A stretch of 64,000 nt of DNA from NCBI GenBank assembly GCA_016287245.1, contig JAEEWG010000005.1, positions 1 to 64,000 of the forward strand, read 5' to 3'. The notes under the pieces were generated by a model, which was not told the DNA's origin, ran no database searches, and worked only from the letters and a program-made list of their open reading frames with translations. Position 1 is the first letter of the stretch. Each line of letters opens with the position of its first letter. The translations under genes and the position numbers were made by a program. The DNA is from Clostridia bacterium. Lineage in GTDB: Bacteria > Bacillota > Clostridia > Saccharofermentanales > Saccharofermentanaceae. Of this stretch, positions 52,904 through 61,281 are shown piece after piece.

Positions 52904-53470
52904 ATGGGATTATTCGATAATATTCAAAACAGCGCACCTGCCCCGACTGCGGCAGCAGGTACTGACCTTGCAAAAAAGACCGTGGTCTTTCAGGAAATGC
53001 CGGAGACATTAGAACAGCTTAAGGCGCTTCCGGAGGCTTCTTTAAAAGATCCTCTCGATGTGGCAGCGCTGACCGTAGCTGCTCTCTGCGTATATCCTTT
53101 CAATAAGGACGAGAGCCTCCGCATGCTGAACTTCCTTAAGGGACCGCAGCCGCTATCTCCGTATGAGATCTCCTTTATTGCAGACCGTTTTAGAGACAGC
53201 GACTATATCCCGCGTTCCTACCTGAACGGCGCCACACCGCAGAACAACTATATGCCACAGCGTCCGTATTCTGTTACGGTCTATGAGCTGGCCCACAGCA
53301 GAGATAACCTTAATGAGGGCTACCTCACGGTCAATCTCAATTCCGGCGGAGCCGACAGCCCGCGACAGATCCGTCTGCGTACCAAGCCATCGACTGGCGA
53401 GTGGTTCTTATGGGAACAGTTCATCCTGGTAGGCATCCGCGTACCGGATGCACAGAATCCCTGGGCCTGA
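52904..53470 (+). CDS. Protein of unknown function (DUF6935-like)
   Basis: A 188-aa soluble protein. After an Ala/Pro-rich start (NSAPAPTAAAGTD) it has a helical part (LDVAALTVAALCVYPFNKDE) and a beta part (YSVTVYELAHSRDN, GYLTVNLNSGGADSPRQIRL). The pattern resembles a clostridial family often found near zinc-ribbon genes (DUF6935-like), read by eye only. RBS AGGAG before ATG 52904. It closes the three-gene run, 24 bases after the zinc-ribbon gene, and a terminator follows. Confidence 0.65.
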   Translation: MGLFDNIQNSAPAPTAAAGTDLAKKTVVFQEMPETLEQLKALPEASLKDPLDVAALTVAALCVYPFNKDESLRMLNFLKGPQPLSPYEISFIADRFRDSDYIPRSYLNGATPQNNYMPQRPYSVTVYELAHSRDNLNEGYLTVNLNSGGADSPRQIRLRTKPSTGEWFLWEQFILVGIRVPDAQNPWA

Positions 53471-53493
53471 TCTTTTGACATAGGAAAAATGAA

Positions 53494-53526
53494 GGGGCTG
53501 TCTCACAAGGCAGCCTCTTTTCTTTT
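53494..53526 (+). terminator. Terminator after the 52904 gene
   Basis: GGGGCTG (53494-53500) pairs with CAGCCTC (53511-53517, one G-T pair), followed by TTTTCTTTT. A second partly paired region with GAGACGCCTCCTTTTTT lies at 53540-53572. Confidence 0.65.
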
Positions 53527-53635
53527 ATCCAACTTCGGATGCCTCATTGTTTTGAGACGCCTCCTTTTTTACTCTCTGATTTTCTTATCATATCGGGCGC
53601 GGCATCGTCGATCGCCATAGGGAATTTCCCGGGTG

Positions 53636-53644
53636 TGCTATAAT
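53636..53644 (+). promoter_or_regulatory. Extended -10 of the BceRS-like operon
   Basis: TGCTATAAT, 34 bases before ATG 53678. No strong -35. Confidence 0.5.
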
Positions 53645-53677
53645 GGGCATTGAAAAAAGTGAAGTGAGAAGGTATTT

Positions 53678-54355
53678 ATGACGTATAAGATTTTAGTGGT
53701 GGAGGACGATTTTACGATCGCCTCTGAACTGAAGACCATGATGACCGGCTGGGGTTACGAAGTGAAACTGACAGAGAATTTCGAGGATATCCTCGGTGAG
53801 TTCCAGTCGTTTCAGCCGCACCTGATCCTGATGGATATAGGCCTTCCTTTTGCCAACGGCTTTATCCGCTGCAGTAAGATCCGTGAAGTCTCGAAGGTCC
53901 CGGTGATCTTCCTTTCTTCGGCTTCCGACAATATCAATCTCGTCACGGCGATCAACATGGGCGCGGACGATTTCGTGGCCAAGCCCTTCGACTTTAATGT
54001 ACTGACGGCGAAGATCATGGCGGTACTTAGAAGAGCCTATGCTTTTACCGAGGAAAAGTGTGACGTGATCGAGCATCGCGGCGCTTCCTATAACGCTTCG
54101 GATTCCACGATCACCATCGCCGGACAGAAGATCGAACTGACGAAAAATGAGAACCGCATCATGTCTGCGCTTCTTTCCGGAAAAGGCAGTATCGTTTCCC
54201 GAAATACCCTGATGCAGAGCCTGTGGGACGATGACTGTTTCGTCGATGAGAACACGCTCTCCGTCAATATGAACCGTCTGAGAAAGAAACTGGAGTCCGC
54301 AGGTCTTCCGGATTATATCGTCACGAAGAAGGGACAGGGCTACATCATTGAATAA
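53678..54355 (+). CDS. OmpR-type response regulator (BceR-like)
   Basis: A 225-aa regulator. The receiver has DD at 10-11, phospho-acceptor Asp53 (LILMDIGLPFANG) and Lys in DFVAKPFDF. The winged-helix DNA-binding domain spans about 130-225 (ELTKNENRIMSALLSG, LSVNMNRLRKKLE, IVTKKGQGYIIE). Its kinase and the ABC transporter genes follow, so it is of the BceR type, controlling peptide-antibiotic exporters. The dyad at 55382-55403 is its probable binding site. The kinase start overlaps its stop. Confidence 0.93.
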   Translation: MTYKILVVEDDFTIASELKTMMTGWGYEVKLTENFEDILGEFQSFQPHLILMDIGLPFANGFIRCSKIREVSKVPVIFLSSASDNINLVTAINMGADDFVAKPFDFNVLTAKIMAVLRRAYAFTEEKCDVIEHRGASYNASDSTITIAGQKIELTKNENRIMSALLSGKGSIVSRNTLMQSLWDDDCFVDENTLSVNMNRLRKKLESAGLPDYIVTKKGQGYIIE

Positions 54356-55361
54356 AAAATTATTCCCGGCATATGTGAAAAAATCCTTTCCCGCGATTTT
54401 GTCTGCTCTGGTGTGCCTTGCTGTTATGGCACTCGTCTTATGGCTTTACCGGCAGTCCCTGATGCCCGTCGTCCTTTCGGCGGCCATCTTAGCGCTTATC
54501 GGTGGCATTTTCGGTATCCTGGGATTTCGTAAGTTTTCAAGAAAACACGATGTGCTGAAGAAAGCCGTGGAGTTCCCGGAGGCTTTTTGCGAAAGCCTCA
54601 CCTCATCCGATGACGAAGATTTGCTCGTGGTCGAGGAAAAGATCGATCTGATCGAAAGCGACTACCGCGATCTTCTCATTAAACTTTCCGAGGATCTTTC
54701 CAAGACGAGGGAAGAATCGTCGGTGCAGAAGAATGCGATGCTCGACTACTATACGATGTGGGTCCACCAGATCAAGACCCCGATCGCCGCGATTTCTCTG
54801 ATCATCCATAACATGGAAGATCAGGAGACGGCGAACCGCTTAAATTCGCAGCTTCTGCACGTCAATAACTATGCGGACATGGCGCTTAACTATCTGCGTC
54901 TGGGTTCGGAGAGCAACGATCTTCAGTTTGAAAAAGTGAATGTCGACGAGATCCTCCGCTCCGAGATCAAGCGTGCCATGACGATGTTCCTGAGCTCGGG
55001 ATTATCCGTGGACTTTACCCCTACGAATCTGGTCGTTACCTCGGATAAGAAGTGGCTCGGTTTCATCGTGGGCCAGCTGATCTCCAATGCCGTGAAGTAT
55101 CAGAAGGAAGGGACTGTGCATTTTTATGGGGATGCCGAGTCTTTTACCATCGAAGACGAAGGGATCGGCATTGCTAAAGAAGACCTTCCGAGGATCTTCG
55201 AAAAGGGCTATACGGGCTATAACGGCCATAACGAGAAGAAGTCTTCGGGACTTGGCCTGTACCTCGTGAAAAAAGCCGCCGACATGCTTTCCTGCGACGT
55301 CATTTTTGACTCCGAAGTGGGATCCGGCACGAAGGTCAAAGTGCTTTTCGGCAAAAAGTAA
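54348..55361 (+). CDS. Intramembrane-sensing histidine kinase (BceS-like)
   Basis: A 337-aa kinase with two TM segments (about 17-36 and 42-60) and almost no extracellular loop, as in BceS-type kinases, which are activated through the partner transporter. The HisKA box is WVHQIKTPIAAISLI with His140; HATPase: GQLISNAVKYQKEG, DEGIGI, KSSGLGLYLVKKAA. TTG 54348 overlaps the regulator's stop and is poorly placed for a ribosome site; GTG 54375 is an alternative. Translation is likely coupled. Confidence 0.9.
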   Translation: MNKKLFPAYVKKSFPAILSALVCLAVMALVLWLYRQSLMPVVLSAAILALIGGIFGILGFRKFSRKHDVLKKAVEFPEAFCESLTSSDDEDLLVVEEKIDLIESDYRDLLIKLSEDLSKTREESSVQKNAMLDYYTMWVHQIKTPIAAISLIIHNMEDQETANRLNSQLLHVNNYADMALNYLRLGSESNDLQFEKVNVDEILRSEIKRAMTMFLSSGLSVDFTPTNLVVTSDKKWLGFIVGQLISNAVKYQKEGTVHFYGDAESFTIEDEGIGIAKEDLPRIFEKGYTGYNGHNEKKSSGLGLYLVKKAADMLSCDVIFDSEVGSGTKVKVLFGKK

Positions 55362-55381
55362 TCACAGCATTTTCATTTTCC

Positions 55382-55403
55382 AATCTTACGAAAATGTAAG
55401 ATT
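55382..55403 (+). promoter_or_regulatory. Dyad upstream of the exporter genes (candidate BceR-like operator)
   Basis: AATCTTAC-GAAAAT-GTAAGATT: a perfect 8-bp inverted repeat. A -35-like TTGACC (55402-55407) starts at its right edge. Further GTAAG and TGTAAG copies occur at 55416-55422 and 55455-55461. The location between kinase and ATPase genes matches BceR binding in known modules. Confidence 0.6.
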
Positions 55404-55491
55404 GACCGCCATTTATGTAAGGTAAATCGATGGCAGGGACATATTCCCGAATTGTAAGATGATGGCGTAAACACAGCAAGGAGGACTACCT

Positions 55492-56265
55492 ATGTCAATG
55501 TTAGAGGTAAAGAATCTGAAAAAAGTCTATACGACACGTTTCGGCGGAAACAAGGTCACCGCACTTCAAAACGTCAATCTTACCGTGGAAAGAGGAGAGT
55601 ATGTCGCCATCATGGGCGAATCGGGCTCAGGCAAAACGACCCTTCTGAACATCCTCGCCACGCTGGATAAACCCACAGAAGGAGAAGTCATTCTCGAAGG
55701 CAAGAGCATGCAGGCCATGAAGGAGAAATTTCTGGCCAAGTTCAGAAGAGAGAGCCTCGGCTTTGTCTTCCAGGAATTCAATCTTCTCGATAATTTCTCT
55801 GTAAGAGATAACATCTATCTGCCGCTCGTTCTTGCCGGCTGCACGCCGCAGGAGATGGAGACGAGGATCCGTCCGATCGCCGATAAGCTCGGGATCACGC
55901 CTCTTCTCGAAAAGTTCCCGTACGAGATCTCCGGCGGTCAGAAGCAGCGTGTAGCGGTCGCCCGCGCGATCATCACAGAACCGGAGATGGTCCTTGCGGA
56001 CGAACCGACCGGTGCTCTTGATTCCCGTTCCACCGATGAACTTCTCAATCAGTTTGCCGCCATCAATAAAGACGGCCAGACCATCCTCATGGTTACCCAT
56101 TCCATCAAGGCGGCAAGTACCGCAGGAAGAGTTCTTTTCATCAAGGATGGTATCGTCTACCATCAGATCTACCGTGGAAATGAGACCAACAGCGAGTTCT
56201 ATAGAAGGATCTCGGATTCTCTTACGGCTCTTATGGGTAGCGGCCTTCGTGCAGTAAATGAGTAA
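55492..56265 (+). CDS. ABC transporter ATPase (BceA-like)
   Basis: A 257-aa ATPase: Walker A GESGSGKTT, Q-loop in FVFQEFNLLDNF, signature ISGGQKQRVAVARAI, Walker B MVLADEPTGALDS and switch His in VTHSIKAAS. It is typical of BceA. RBS GGAGG before the ATG. It is followed by the large permease after 18 bases, forming a detoxification transporter pair. Confidence 0.95.
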   Translation: MSMLEVKNLKKVYTTRFGGNKVTALQNVNLTVERGEYVAIMGESGSGKTTLLNILATLDKPTEGEVILEGKSMQAMKEKFLAKFRRESLGFVFQEFNLLDNFSVRDNIYLPLVLAGCTPQEMETRIRPIADKLGITPLLEKFPYEISGGQKQRVAVARAIITEPEMVLADEPTGALDSRSTDELLNQFAAINKDGQTILMVTHSIKAASTAGRVLFIKDGIVYHQIYRGNETNSEFYRRISDSLTALMGSGLRAVNE

Positions 56266-56283
56266 GTGCGGAGGAACGAAAAG

Positions 56284-58308
56284 ATGAGACATATCTATAG
56301 AAGTCTTGCGGCCAATGCGCTCCGCAAGAATAAGATCATATATGTACCATACATCATATCGAGTCTGATCATGGTAGCGATCACCTATATCATTACGGCG
56401 ATCGCAAAAGATGAATACCTGCGCATGATCGAGGGTGGCGCGACGCTCCAGCAGATCATGATCATCGGTATTCCGGTCATGTATATCATCTCCTTTTTCT
56501 TCCTGATCGGCGTCAGCCGTTTCGTCATCAAGCAGAGGAAGAAAGAGCTCGGTGTGTACTGTGTGCTCGGCATGCAGAAGAAGCATATCATCCACGTGCA
56601 GTTCCTGGAAAACCTCTATGTTTTCCTGATCAGTACGATCGCGGGTTCGATCATCGGTATCGTTTCGGAAAAGGTCTTCCAGCTCGTGTTCCTTCGTATC
56701 TACCATCATGAAGTGGATTTTTCCTGGAACCTTCCGCTTTCGACCATCTTCACCAATGCCATGGTATTTGCGTTCTTCTTCCTGTTCTTCTTCCTGATCA
56801 ATGCGATCGGTATACTTCGTTCGAATATTCTTGAGTACATGAAGGAAGAAGCGAAAGGTGAGAAGCAGCCGAAGAGCAAGTGGATCCTCGCGATCGCGGG
56901 TGTGCTTCTTTTAAGTGGAGGATACCTCCTTTCCTTTTCAATGGATAATGGCCTTTCGGCACTCCAGTATTTCGGACTTGCGGTCTCCCTTGTTATCTTC
57001 GGTACGTATGCCCTCTTTACCGCCGGCAGCATTACGCTTCTGAATACCCTTAAGAAGAATAAGAAGTTTTACTATAAGACCGGTCATTTCATCTCGATCT
57101 CCGGCATGCTCTACCGCATGAAAAGAAATGCCGCGAATCTGGCGACGATCTGTATCTTTGCCACGATGGTCCTTGTGACGATGTCTTCGGTCATGACGCT
57201 TTACAGCACGGTTCATGACATGGCAAGCAGTTACTATGTCGTCGATCTGGATATCCTTTATGAGACTCCGGATACAGATGAGATCCGTCAGGAGCGTCTC
57301 GAAAAGATCCGCCAGGCGGCCGATAAGTCAGGCGTTTCGATCGATCAGATTTATATATATAAATATATGAATGCTTTTGCCAGGATCAAAAACGGCGTCG
57401 TTCTGACCGCTCCTTCCTACCTTTCGATCGATGCTAGTGAGATCTTTATCTTCACTGAGGATATCTATAACTACACGAATAACACTACCCTCGATCTGAA
57501 GGAGAATGAGATCGCGCTTTACTGCCGTTCAGGAAAAGACATCGGCGATACGATCGCCTTCCAGGCCATGGATAAAGACGGCTATGCCAAAGATGGTGTA
57601 TCGGAAGTGTTTAATCTTCGAAAGATCACCGAAGCGCCGAAAATGAGTTCCGGAAGTTCCATCGCCGTCTCGGACGGGCTCTACTATTTCATCGTTCCGA
57701 ATGATGCGGTCCTTGCGAAGTTAGAACCATATATAAATGAGAACGTCTTTGAAGTAGGCGAAAGAAATGAGCACCTTCTGATCAATACCTCTTCCGGCAG
57801 ATCCGAACAGCTGGCGATGTTTGAAGAGATCCGCACAAACCAGCCACAGTATGACTACCTGTATGTGAATTCCAGGATCGACAGTATCGAAGAGATCGTC
57901 GGTATCTATTCAGGCCTTTTCTTCTTAGGTCTTTTCCTGAGTATTGCCTTCCTGACGATCACGATCCTCAATATGTATTTTTCTCAGTTGCAGCAGGGCT
58001 ATGAAGATTCCCGCCGCTTTGCGATCATGAGAAAGGTCGGACTTACGAGAAAAGAGATCAAGAAATCCATCAACTCGCAGATCGTCGTCGTGTTCCTTCT
58101 GCCTCTGATCGTGGCCGTGATCCACACAGCCGCTGCGTACCCGATGGTGAACAGGATCCTGCGTATCCTCGGCGGATGCGAACCGCAGGCATTCCTCCTG
58201 ATCCTTTCGATGTGTGTTGTCGTGTTCGCGCTCTTTTACACGATCGCCTATCTCTTTACGAGAAGGACATATCTGAAGATGGTCAGCGGTGCCTATGACG
58301 GGAAATAA
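56284..58308 (+). CDS. ABC transporter permease (BceB-like)
   Basis: A 674-aa FtsX-type permease with ten predicted TM segments. The first TMs (about 15-35, 57-75) are followed by more TMs to about 280, then a large extracellular domain (about 300-500) between TM7 and TM8, the place where BceB proteins touch the peptide or lipid. The end of the protein has three TMs and a coupling region (RRFAIMRKVGLTRKEIKKSI). ATG 56284 follows GGAGG. Such modules protect against cell-wall-active peptides such as bacitracin by freeing the lipid target; the actual drug here is not known. Confidence 0.92.
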   Translation: MRHIYRSLAANALRKNKIIYVPYIISSLIMVAITYIITAIAKDEYLRMIEGGATLQQIMIIGIPVMYIISFFFLIGVSRFVIKQRKKELGVYCVLGMQKKHIIHVQFLENLYVFLISTIAGSIIGIVSEKVFQLVFLRIYHHEVDFSWNLPLSTIFTNAMVFAFFFLFFFLINAIGILRSNILEYMKEEAKGEKQPKSKWILAIAGVLLLSGGYLLSFSMDNGLSALQYFGLAVSLVIFGTYALFTAGSITLLNTLKKNKKFYYKTGHFISISGMLYRMKRNAANLATICIFATMVLVTMSSVMTLYSTVHDMASSYYVVDLDILYETPDTDEIRQERLEKIRQAADKSGVSIDQIYIYKYMNAFARIKNGVVLTAPSYLSIDASEIFIFTEDIYNYTNNTTLDLKENEIALYCRSGKDIGDTIAFQAMDKDGYAKDGVSEVFNLRKITEAPKMSSGSSIAVSDGLYYFIVPNDAVLAKLEPYINENVFEVGERNEHLLINTSSGRSEQLAMFEEIRTNQPQYDYLYVNSRIDSIEEIVGIYSGLFFLGLFLSIAFLTITILNMYFSQLQQGYEDSRRFAIMRKVGLTRKEIKKSINSQIVVVFLLPLIVAVIHTAAAYPMVNRILRILGGCEPQAFLLILSMCVVVFALFYTIAYLFTRRTYLKMVSGAYDGK

Positions 58309-58352
58309 ATACGACCTATAAACGACATTATTCGACAAGATATTGATAAACG

Positions 58353-58410
58353 AAAAGCCTCCGATAGAGTAAAATCTTAAGTGACAGATTCTTCTCATCG
58401 GAGGTTTTCT
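58353..58410 (+). promoter_or_regulatory. Hairpin hiding the GH3 ribosome-binding site (possible terminator/attenuator)
   Basis: AAAAGCCTCCGAT (58353-58365) pairs with ATCGGAGGTTTT (58397-58408) with one bulged base; AATCT and AGATT pair inside. GGAGG is the GH3 ribosome site and TTTTCTT is a U run. The element can end the Bce transcript or block translation of GH3. Confidence 0.6.
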
Positions 58411-58411
58411 T

Positions 58412-61192
58412 ATGCCTGAATATATCCTCGACTGGAACAAATACACAGATACCGCGATCCGCGTCGCCGAAGAAGGTTCGGTCCTCATTAAGAACGACCG
58501 CTCCGCACTTCCGCTTTCGAAAGGTGCGAACGTCGCGGTCTTCGGAAGAATGCAGAGAAACTACTATAAGAGCGGCACCGGTTCCGGCGGCATGGTCAAT
58601 GTCAAGCATGTTGTTTCGATCCTCGAAGGCCTTCAGAATGAAGAAGGAATCAACGTAGACGAAACGCTTCTTAAGATCTACGACGAGTGGGAGCTTGATC
58701 ATCCGGTCGATCCGGGTCTTGGCTGGGGCAAGGAGAACTGGTCGCAGGATGAGATGCCGCTTTCAGATGCTGTGGTAAAAGAAGCCGCAGGAAGAAACGA
58801 CGCGGCGATCATCGTCATCGGAAGAACGGCAGGTGAGGATCGTGACAATACTCCGCAGAAAGGATCCTTCTTCTTAAACGATGGAGAAGAGGAGATGATG
58901 CGTAAAGTCTGTAATGCTTTTTCTAAGACGATCGTTCTTTTAAATGTCGGCAACATCATCGACATGTCCTTTATATCTAAGTACGATCCGGCCGCAGTCC
59001 TTTATGTCTGGCAGGCCGGCATGATCGGCGGAACGGCAGTCGGTAATATCGTTACAGGTAAAGCTGTTCCTTCGGGAAGCCTTACCGATACCATCGCCAA
59101 AGATCTTTCCGACTATCCGTCTTCTTCTAACTTCGGCGGTGATGACCTCTCGAAGGATTTCTATGCGGAAGATATTTTCGTCGGCTACAGATACTTCTCG
59201 ACCTTTGCACCGGAGAAGGTCCTCTATCCATTCGGATATGGTCTTTCCTATACGACGTTTGAGATCACGGATCTCGGTTTTTCTGCGGAAGGTACCGACG
59301 TCAGTGTGAAGCTTTCCGTCAAGAATACAGGTAACTATCCGGGCAAGAAGACCGTCATGCTCTTTGCCCAGACACCGTCTGATAGGATCGCGACGCCTTC
59401 CCGTGTCCTTGTGGATTTTCAAAAGACAGAGGAAATTGCGCCCGGACAGACGGAGGAGATCACGCTTAGGGCAGGGAAGAACCGCTATGCTTCCTTTGAC
59501 GATGACGGGCGCCTCCTGGGAAAGACCGGCTGGGTACTCCCGAAAGGCACCTATTCTTTCTACGCAGGAGAAAATGTAGTAGAAGCGGGGCTTTCCGGTT
59601 CTTTTGAACTTGCGGAAGATACGATGGTCGAACAGCTCGAGTCGGCAGCAAAGCCGCTTCAGGCCTTTGAGAGACTTACGATCGGCGGAGAATATGAACC
59701 GGTCCCGCTCCGGCAGGTCGAACATGTAGATACAAGATTGGAAAGACTTCCGAAGGAGATCCCCTATACCGGTGATAAGGGCATTAAGCTTTCGGATGTA
59801 AAACTAAAGAAGAATACCCTCGATGAATTCATCGCGCAGCTTTCGGACGAAGAGCTCTGCCTCATCATCCGCGGTGAAGGTATGGGAAGCCCGAAGGTCA
59901 CGACAGGAACAGCCGCCGCTTTTGCCGGTGCTTCAAAAGAACTGCAGGCGATGGGCATTCCGGCGCTCTGCTGTGACGATGGCCCTTCCGGCATGCGTAT
60001 CGACAGCGGGAAGAAGGCATTCTCACTTCCGAATGGCACCTGCCTGGCATGCACATTCAATGAGAAACTCAACGAAGAACTCTTCGACTGGTTCGGCATC
60101 GAGATGGTAAGTAACGAAGTCGATAACATCTTAGGCCCCGGTATCAACATCCACCGTCATCCGTTAAACGGCAGAAACTTCGAGTATTTTTCCGAGGATC
60201 CGCTCCTTACGGGACGCATTGCATCTGCACAGCTCCGCGGTATGGATAAGCACGGAGTGACCGGCACGATCAAGCATTTCTGCTGCAACAACAGAGAAAC
60301 GAACAGAAGATGTATGGATTCCGTCGTTTCCGAAAGAGCCCTTCGTGAGATCTATCTTAAGGGCTTTGAGATTGCGATCAAGGAAGGAAACGCCAGATCT
60401 GTCATGTCCGTATATAACCAGATCAATGGTGCTTTCGGCACGGCAAACTACGAGCTCGATACGACGATCCTGCACGACCAGTGGGGCTTTACCGGTATCC
60501 TTATGACCGACTGGTGGGCCTATATCGACAGCATTCCGGAGAATCAGTTTGACCATGGTCTTAGGAGTCATTCCGTCATGGCCAGAGCCCAGTGCGATAT
60601 TTACATGGTCTGCTCCTCTGTCGAAAGAGCCGACCTCGATGCGACAGATACATTCGAGAACCTCAAAAACGGCAGAACGGATCTCATCACGAGAGCCGAG
60701 CTACAGAGAAATGCCGCCAATATCTTAAAATATGCCATGAATACGCCGGCAATGGATGCGATCATGGGCGACCGCCCGGTTGTGAAGCATATCGACTGTC
60801 CTTTCTCTGACGACGCGATCGAGGCCAAGGTGGATCTTTACTATGAGATCGACAAAGATCCGGTCATCACGGTTGATGTCGATACTTCCGAGGGAAAAGA
60901 CTTCGTCTTCGGTATCACCTGCAATAAACTTGGCGTATATGAATGCGAGCTTGTGGCCTGCTCGGATCTGTCCCCTCTGGCCCAGCTCCCGATCACGCTT
61001 TACTACACGAGTATCCCGCTTCGTGTCATTACGTTCACGGGATCGGAAGGCCAGGACGTATCGCAGACGACGGAGTGCATCCTGATCGCCAAGCATTCTG
61101 TATTCAGAATGCATTTCGGAAAACGCGGATTGAAGCTGAAGTGCCTGAAATTCAAGTACTTGCACGGATTGGAGAACATCTCCTTCGATTAA
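58412..61192 (+). CDS. Glycoside hydrolase family 3 with permuted domain order (beta-glucosidase type)
   Basis: A 926-aa enzyme, no signal peptide, so intracellular. The domains are in reverse order: the GH3 C-domain first (SVLIKNDRSALPLSKGANVA, then VIGRTAGEDRDN, PFGYGLSYTTFE), an Fn3-like segment (about 290-390), and then the GH3 N-domain (about 470-800; CDDGPSGMR, LGPGINIHRHPLNGRNFEYF, TGTIKHFCCNNRETNR). The nucleophile is Asp700 in MTDWWAY. Reversed GH3 enzymes are known from rumen clostridia such as Butyrivibrio and Ruminococcus. It probably cleaves beta-glucosides. It may be controlled by the hairpin at its start. Confidence 0.9.
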   Translation: MPEYILDWNKYTDTAIRVAEEGSVLIKNDRSALPLSKGANVAVFGRMQRNYYKSGTGSGGMVNVKHVVSILEGLQNEEGINVDETLLKIYDEWELDHPVDPGLGWGKENWSQDEMPLSDAVVKEAAGRNDAAIIVIGRTAGEDRDNTPQKGSFFLNDGEEEMMRKVCNAFSKTIVLLNVGNIIDMSFISKYDPAAVLYVWQAGMIGGTAVGNIVTGKAVPSGSLTDTIAKDLSDYPSSSNFGGDDLSKDFYAEDIFVGYRYFSTFAPEKVLYPFGYGLSYTTFEITDLGFSAEGTDVSVKLSVKNTGNYPGKKTVMLFAQTPSDRIATPSRVLVDFQKTEEIAPGQTEEITLRAGKNRYASFDDDGRLLGKTGWVLPKGTYSFYAGENVVEAGLSGSFELAEDTMVEQLESAAKPLQAFERLTIGGEYEPVPLRQVEHVDTRLERLPKEIPYTGDKGIKLSDVKLKKNTLDEFIAQLSDEELCLIIRGEGMGSPKVTTGTAAAFAGASKELQAMGIPALCCDDGPSGMRIDSGKKAFSLPNGTCLACTFNEKLNEELFDWFGIEMVSNEVDNILGPGINIHRHPLNGRNFEYFSEDPLLTGRIASAQLRGMDKHGVTGTIKHFCCNNRETNRRCMDSVVSERALREIYLKGFEIAIKEGNARSVMSVYNQINGAFGTANYELDTTILHDQWGFTGILMTDWWAYIDSIPENQFDHGLRSHSVMARAQCDIYMVCSSVERADLDATDTFENLKNGRTDLITRAELQRNAANILKYAMNTPAMDAIMGDRPVVKHIDCPFSDDAIEAKVDLYYEIDKDPVITVDVDTSEGKDFVFGITCNKLGVYECELVACSDLSPLAQLPITLYYTSIPLRVITFTGSEGQDVSQTTECILIAKHSVFRMHFGKRGLKLKCLKFKYLHGLENISFD

Positions 61193-61208
61193 AGAAAGAT
61201 AGATTTTT

Positions 61209-61273
61209 CCCCCTCGCTGTGGCAAAATAGATATACAAGTTTCCTTGAGGTTGGAGATGGTTTGTCGAGGGGG
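61209..61273 (+). other. CCCCCTCG/CGAGGGGG pair spanning the leader of the 61282 gene
   Basis: CCCCCTCG (61209-61216) is the exact complement of CGAGGGGG (61266-61273), the latter containing the ribosome site. A -10-like TGTGGCAAAAT (61218-61228) lies between, so the left arm may be outside the transcript. Confidence 0.4.
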
Positions 61274-61281
61274 TGCTTTGG

